A DNA stretch of 9,110 bases, taken from contig SKPR01000217.1 in assembly GCA_007119455.1 (NCBI GenBank), forward strand, positions 1-9,110, given 5' to 3'. Shown here piece after piece: positions 5,429 through 9,110 of the stretch (positions are counted from its first letter, which is position 1; every line of letters begins with the position of its first letter). This DNA comes from Candidatus Brevefilum sp. GTDB taxonomy: Bacteria; Chloroflexota; Anaerolineae; Anaerolineales; Anaerolineaceae. The position numbers were made by a program, and so were the translations under genes. Under the pieces are notes generated by a model. The model was not told where the DNA came from and did not search any database. It saw only the letters and a program-made list of their open reading frames with translations.

Positions 5429-6367
5429 GTGCGTCCGATCCTCTGGTATGACTGGCCCTATATTTTCCGACACCGCCGTGAACTTCAAAGCCTGGATAAT
5501 GTATTATTATTGACGCGCGGCACTCCCCTTTCATGGACACATCTCTTATCCACCATTCGACCGGATGAACATGTCTTCACAGGTGCCTATGATCCGGATA
5601 ACAGTTCAACACGGCTAATCGGACAGATTCATCAGTCCCTGATGATGCCCAGTGCGCAAATTAATTATCTGCTTCATGTGGAAGAATCTGACCCGGGCGA
5701 TTTAATCCACCTGTTGGATGGGCTGGTCGAACAGGCCGGGCAATGGGGAGCAAAGCAGGTCCTGGCTGATCTGCCGGTGAATTCATCTGCTTTTGCGTGT
5801 TTCAGGGAGTCTGGCTTTTCAGTTATTGCCAAACAACGTATCTTTCAATGTAACCCGACACAAGAACTCGCTCAGGATCAAGAAAAAACCTGGCGAATCT
5901 GGACAAGTGTGGATATTCAAGCCATGCGCGGTCTGTATTACACGCTGGTACCCCCGTTAATTCAGCATGTGGAGCCCATGACCCGGCGTGAAATGTTAGG
6001 TCTGGTGCACTTCAGTCACAAAGGAGAAATCCAGGCTTATGCCGATCTGGTATCTGGCCCGGCTGGGGTGTGGGTGCTCCCGGTTATCCACCCGCAAATA
6101 CAGGAGAATATTACCGAACTGCTGTCGCAAATGCTGGCCAGTTTACCCGGTGTCAATGGGAGGCCGGTGTATATCAATGTACGGTCATATCAACCTTGGG
6201 TGGAGCACGCCCTGGAGGATTTATCAGCAGTGCCCGGACCTGAACAGGCTATGCTTGTCAGGTATATCGCGTTGCGAAACCGGGTCAGTGCTGGTTTTTC
6301 GTATGCCCGTGTTGAGAATGGAAACCCTGAACCAACCTTTCCTCTGGCACCTATCCAGAAACCATGA
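5429..6367 (+). CDS. GNAT-like (N-acetyltransferase fold) protein of unknown function
   Basis: A 312-residue protein with a GTG start two bases after the pdxT stop; GGAG at 5408-5411 is too far upstream to act alone, so translational coupling is likely. Residues about 49-140 look like a GNAT domain, especially the end pattern EQAGQWGAKQVLADLP, then NSSAFACFRESGF and KQRIFQ. This resembles the 'P.NS.A..F...GF' segment of acetyltransferases. I do not see the usual Q/R-x-x-G-x-G/A acetyl-CoA loop, so the domain may be degenerate. Residues about 170-285 (QAYADLVSGPAGVWVLPVIHP, then PVYINVRSYQPWVEHAL) could be a second, similar half. There is no signal peptide or membrane helix. Operon placement hints at a PLP-linked or metabolic role, but this is inference from position only. 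Confidence 0.7.
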   Translation: MRPILWYDWPYIFRHRRELQSLDNVLLLTRGTPLSWTHLLSTIRPDEHVFTGAYDPDNSSTRLIGQIHQSLMMPSAQINYLLHVEESDPGDLIHLLDGLVEQAGQWGAKQVLADLPVNSSAFACFRESGFSVIAKQRIFQCNPTQELAQDQEKTWRIWTSVDIQAMRGLYYTLVPPLIQHVEPMTRREMLGLVHFSHKGEIQAYADLVSGPAGVWVLPVIHPQIQENITELLSQMLASLPGVNGRPVYINVRSYQPWVEHALEDLSAVPGPEQAMLVRYIALRNRVSAGFSYARVENGNPEPTFPLAPIQKP

Positions 6368-6395
6368 TTGATATTTATGGTCAGATCGTTAAAAT
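6368..6395 (+). promoter_or_regulatory. Candidate promoter for the SpoIIIAA/R3H-tmk group
   Basis: TTGATA (6368-6373) and TAAAAT (6390-6395) are each one base off consensus and lie 16 bases apart. They begin directly after the stop codon of the GNAT-like gene. Transcription would start near 6402, giving an A/T-rich leader of about 87 bases. An alternative weaker pair is TTGGTA at 6457 with TAAATA at 6481, which would give an almost leaderless message for the ATG at 6501. Confidence 0.45.
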
Positions 6396-6488
6396 GAGAT
6401 CAAAGGCTATGTTAACATTCATCGGATAAAATAATTCATTACGTAAACCAAATAAATTGGTAAGATAATTTGAACTCGGATAAATAAT

Positions 6489-8132
6489 TTGAAACAATAT
6501 ATGCTAGAACACCAAAAAATTACAGATGATCTTGACTTGCTATTGGAAGTTTTACCACCACGGATCTCCGAAGTCGTGCGGGAATTGGATGACAGTGATA
6601 ATTTACTGGAAATTGTGATGGATCTGGGTCGACGACCCAAAGCCCGTTTTGTTCATCGTGAGGCTGTCCTGAGCGAAGTAGAGATCAGCTATGAAGACAT
6701 CAAAGAAATCACCAGCTCAATCAGCGAATTTGACGCAGACAATCGGGCAGGTATAGAACGGACCCTTCACCGAATTTCAGCCATTCGGAACCGTCACCAT
6801 GAGGTGGTTGGTCTGACGTGCCGGATCGGTCGAGCAGTCTATGGGACCAGTGACATTATTCAGGATTTAATCGAATCCGGAGCCAGCATCCTCATATTGG
6901 GACGGCCGGGCGTTGGCAAAACAACCATCTTGCGGGAAGCTGCCCGCATTCTGGCTGATTCAGCCCGGGTGATTATCGTCGACACAAGTAATGAGATCGG
7001 CGGTGACGGTGATGTGCCCCATCCCGCCATTGGCGCATCCCGCCGGATGCAGGTTGCCAAACCTTCCTTACAACACGAGGTGATGATCGAAGCTGTTGAG
7101 AATCATAATCCTGAAGTGATTGTGATCGATGAAATCGGTCGTGAACTGGAAGCGATGGCAGCCCGTACGATTGCCGAGCGCGGCGTTCAATTGATTGGGA
7201 CGGCCCATGGCAATACCCTTGAAAACCTGCTTCTGAACCCGACGCTTTCGGACCTGATCGGTGGGATCGAATCGGTCACCCTTTCAGACGACGAAGCTCG
7301 CCGGCGCGGCACTCAGAAGACCGTGCTTGAGCGGAGAGCACCGCCCACCTTTGATGTCCTCGTAGAAATTCAAGACCGCAACCGCATCGCGGTACAGAGC
7401 GATGTGGCTGCGGCTGTTGATGCCATCTTACGCGGTTACCCGCTCCCACCTGAAATTCGGTACCGGGATGATGAGAATAAAATCCATACGCAGAAACCTT
7501 CAGCACCCAAACTCAGTACTGCTGCTCAGTCCATCAGTCGGGGCAGCAAGCGGGATACTGCGCCTTTCTCAAGGTCAACCGTCAGCCAACGTCAGCAGTC
7601 AGGGACACAACGAGCAGAGGTATTTGAAGAATCCCTTGATTTAATGCAAGAAGAGCAGCAAGCGCTTAAACCCGTTGATATTTATCCGTATGGTGTGGCC
7701 CGTAACCGCTTATTGCAAGCGGCCAAGCAATTGAAGGTGCCAGCCAGGATTGTGCGGAACTTAAAGGATGGAGATGCGCTGCTCACCCTGCGGCGATATT
7801 ATCGTGAAAGGCAACAACCTGTGATCGAAGCGGAACAAAGAGGAATGCCGATCTTTGTGTTGCGTTCGAATACCAGTCAACAAATGGAACAGTTTCTGGT
7901 CGATTTGTTTAACCTTTCCAGCGCGAATGGTAAACAAACCCAGGAAACAGCCATGGTTGACCAGACTCAGGCTGCCATCCAGGCTGTTCTGAATGGTGAG
8001 CGTTGGGTTGATTTGCAGCCGGCATCTTCAACGGTTCGCAGACTGCAGCACGAAATGGCACGCCAGGCCGATCTGGTTTCCCATTCTTATGGGAAAGAAC
8101 CCAACCGGCATGTCAGAATTTTCAGGGATTGA
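6489..8132 (+). CDS. SpoIIIAA-like/Ycf45-type AAA ATPase with C-terminal R3H domain
   Basis: A 547-residue cytoplasmic P-loop ATPase. The N-terminal part (about 10-130) has the ITDDLDLLLEVLPPRI and EIVMDLGRRPKARF pattern of stage III sporulation protein AA-like and plastid Ycf45 relatives. Walker A is GRPGVGKT (138-145) and Walker B is VIVIDEIG (210-217), with TAHGNTLENLL following as a sensor-type segment. About 330-390 is a Ser/Gln/Lys-rich linker. The C-terminus ends in an R3H nucleic-acid-binding domain with RRLQH (517-521) and LVSHSYGKEPNRHVRIF. Such fusions occur in non-sporulating bacteria, and the cellular role is not established. It may be an RNA- or DNA-dependent ATPase. The TTG start has GGA at 6478-6480 in good range, but ATG at 6501 (MLEHQKITDD) is equally plausible. 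tmk follows after two bases. Confidence 0.88.
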   Translation: MKQYMLEHQKITDDLDLLLEVLPPRISEVVRELDDSDNLLEIVMDLGRRPKARFVHREAVLSEVEISYEDIKEITSSISEFDADNRAGIERTLHRISAIRNRHHEVVGLTCRIGRAVYGTSDIIQDLIESGASILILGRPGVGKTTILREAARILADSARVIIVDTSNEIGGDGDVPHPAIGASRRMQVAKPSLQHEVMIEAVENHNPEVIVIDEIGRELEAMAARTIAERGVQLIGTAHGNTLENLLLNPTLSDLIGGIESVTLSDDEARRRGTQKTVLERRAPPTFDVLVEIQDRNRIAVQSDVAAAVDAILRGYPLPPEIRYRDDENKIHTQKPSAPKLSTAAQSISRGSKRDTAPFSRSTVSQRQQSGTQRAEVFEESLDLMQEEQQALKPVDIYPYGVARNRLLQAAKQLKVPARIVRNLKDGDALLTLRRYYRERQQPVIEAEQRGMPIFVLRSNTSQQMEQFLVDLFNLSSANGKQTQETAMVDQTQAAIQAVLNGERWVDLQPASSTVRRLQHEMARQADLVSHSYGKEPNRHVRIFRD

Positions 8133-8134
8133 TC

Positions 8135-8755
8135 ATGTTCATCACCTTAGAAGGGCCGGAAGGCAGCGGAAAATCTTCTCAATTACCAGCACTCGCAGAT
8201 TTCCTGCGGGATGAAGGGTATCAGGTGATTGTCACGCGGGAACCAGGGGGAACTGCTGTGGGTGATCAAATCCGGGAAGTGTTGATGAACCTCAAGAATG
8301 TATCTATCATTCCCCGCACAGAGATTCTGCTTTTTTTGGCCGCTCGCGCCCAGCATGTGGAAGAATTGATCCGCCCATCTCTGGCAGCCGGAAAGATCGT
8401 GCTTTGTGATCGTTATGGGGATTCAACCCTGGCTTACCAGGGCTATGGTCATAAAAAGGATCTGCCAACTTTAAGGTCACTGCTGGCTTATGCCACAGGT
8501 GGTTTAAAGCCAGATCTGACCCTGCTGATTGATGTGCCGGTCAAAGAAGGGCTGGTGCGTAAACGTGATAACGCATCTGAATGGAATCGCCTGGATGCTT
8601 ATGATCTGGCATTTCATGAACGTGTTCGGCTGGGTTATTTTGCCCTGGCAGAGGAAGAACCAAATCGCTGGCTGGTCATTGACGCCAGGAAGGATAAAGA
8701 AGAAGTTCAACAGGCCATGCGAAAAGCTGTGAAACAAAGGCTGGAACAGACCTAG
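8135..8755 (+). CDS. tmk: Thymidylate kinase (dTMP kinase)
   Basis: Tmk phosphorylates dTMP to dTDP with ATP, an essential step of dTTP synthesis in the cytoplasm. The 206-residue product has the P-loop GPEGSGKS (7-14), the DRYGDSTLAYQGYG segment (Asp92-Arg93-Tyr94) that contacts dTMP, and the lid/helix region RKRDNASEWNRLDAYDLAFH, then ERVRLGY. The P-loop lacks the arginine of the eukaryotic (type I) enzyme, so it is closer to the bacterial type II. I chose ATG 8135 over an in-frame TTG at 8129. AGGGA at 8124-8128 sits six bases from the ATG, and MFITLEGPEG is the usual N-terminus. It begins two bases after the R3H ATPase stop, so the two are co-transcribed. Confidence 0.97.
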   Translation: MFITLEGPEGSGKSSQLPALADFLRDEGYQVIVTREPGGTAVGDQIREVLMNLKNVSIIPRTEILLFLAARAQHVEELIRPSLAAGKIVLCDRYGDSTLAYQGYGHKKDLPTLRSLLAYATGGLKPDLTLLIDVPVKEGLVRKRDNASEWNRLDAYDLAFHERVRLGYFALAEEEPNRWLVIDARKDKEEVQQAMRKAVKQRLEQT

Positions 8756-8823
8756 TCAAACCACACCACCCACGATCAGTTTAATGATGTGGCAAGTGGA
8801 GGTTAACAAAAGAAAGGTTTTTA

Positions 8824-9110
8824 ATGGTTAAGAAAATTTTATTCGTTTGGATAGTTGGCTTATTGTTGATCTCAGCCTGTGTACCGGCCACACCTGAACC
8901 AGTCGATCCACCCGTACCAACACCGACCGAAACTGTAGAAGTCGATGAACGGGAGCCCGATGAGATAGCACCCACTGATGAGATGGCCTGTTTGACGGTT
9001 TATGATTATCAAACTTCACCGGAAACCGATCAATATCAAGACATAGCTGATCAATTGCCCCCGGTCACAGATGATGATTGGATCCATGGCAACCCGGATG
9101 CACCGATCAC
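8824..9110 (+). CDS. Lipoprotein with DsbA/thioredoxin-like domain (partial, runs off window end)
   Basis: The visible 95 codons start MVKKILFVWIVGLLLISAC, a lipoprotein signal peptide with lipobox ISAC, so Cys19 would be lipidated and the protein anchored on the outer face of the membrane. A Pro/Thr/Glu linker follows (about 20-52, with PPVPTPTETVEV), then LTVYDYQTS and, near the window end, WIHGNPDAPIT. The GNPDAP(V/I)T pattern is the usual beginning of DsbA-family thioredoxin domains (Thioredoxin_4 type). The CxxC active site would lie just beyond the window and is not seen. AAAGG at 8813-8817 is a ribosome site six bases from the ATG. The gap to tmk is 68 bases with no terminator, so it may be in the same transcript. 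It probably acts in extracytoplasmic disulfide exchange. Confidence 0.8.
   Translation, partial: MVKKILFVWIVGLLLISACVPATPEPVDPPVPTPTETVEVDEREPDEIAPTDEMACLTVYDYQTSPETDQYQDIADQLPPVTDDDWIHGNPDAPI

Noticed and set aside
6447..6461. ACCAA-ATAAA-TTGGT hairpin in the leader of the R3H ATPase gene
   Set aside because: It is only five pairs, in A/T-rich sequence where such repeats are expected by chance, with no T run and no second copy.
8129..8134. TTG at 8129 as the tmk start
   Set aside because: ATG at 8135 has AGGGA at six-base spacing and gives the standard MFITLEGPEG N-terminus.
8784..8831. 15-codon frame MMWQVEVNKRKVFNG overlapping the lipoprotein start
   Set aside because: No ribosome site precedes its ATG. 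It is too short to support, although the stop-start overlap could be looked at if ribosome profiling exists.

Overview
The window reads as a chromosomal segment of a Gram-positive-like or deep-branching bacterium, most likely an Anaerolineae-type member of Chloroflexota. This is inferred from three things: a SpoIIIAA-like ATPase fused to an R3H domain beside thymidylate kinase, a pdxS-pdxT operon, and a lipoprotein with a Pro/Thr/Glu-rich linker ahead of a DsbA-like domain. No rRNA or other taxonomic marker is present, so the placement is tentative. All recognisable genes lie on the + strand. I see no mobile element, CRISPR array, tRNA or rRNA.

Region 1 (1-3629) starts with the last 20 codons of an unidentified membrane-protein-like gene. 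A tandem pair of 437-residue major facilitator transporters of the oxalate/formate antiporter (OFA) family follows. The two copies differ at about 49 residues by eye (about 89% identical). The duplication includes roughly 95-105 bp of upstream DNA containing a small conserved hairpin. Only the second copy has, in addition, a near-consensus promoter (TTGACA, 18 bp, TATAAT) with two identical perfect palindromes TTGTCTGACAA. These match the FadR-subfamily GntR operator pattern TNGTNNNACNA. One lies between -35 and -10, the other over the predicted transcription start. The pair therefore looks like a duplicated carboxylate transporter whose copies have diverged in regulation. A strong intrinsic terminator closes the block.

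Region 2 (3630-6367) is the vitamin B6 block. A short regulatory region with an extended -10 promoter and an inverted repeat drives pdxS and pdxT, the two subunits of the deoxyxylulose-5-phosphate-independent PLP synthase. Two bases after pdxT comes a GTG-started gene for a degenerate GNAT-like protein of unknown role, apparently in the same operon.

Region 3 (6368-9110) has a probable promoter overlapping the end of the GNAT-like gene, then the SpoIIIAA/R3H ATPase, thymidylate kinase (tmk, 2 bp downstream), and the start of a lipoprotein with a DsbA/thioredoxin-like domain cut off by the window end.

Most of the window is ordinary housekeeping and transport content. The parts most worth a second look are the regulatory architecture and sequence mosaicism of the duplicated transporters. 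I do not see a wholly new defence or mobile system.
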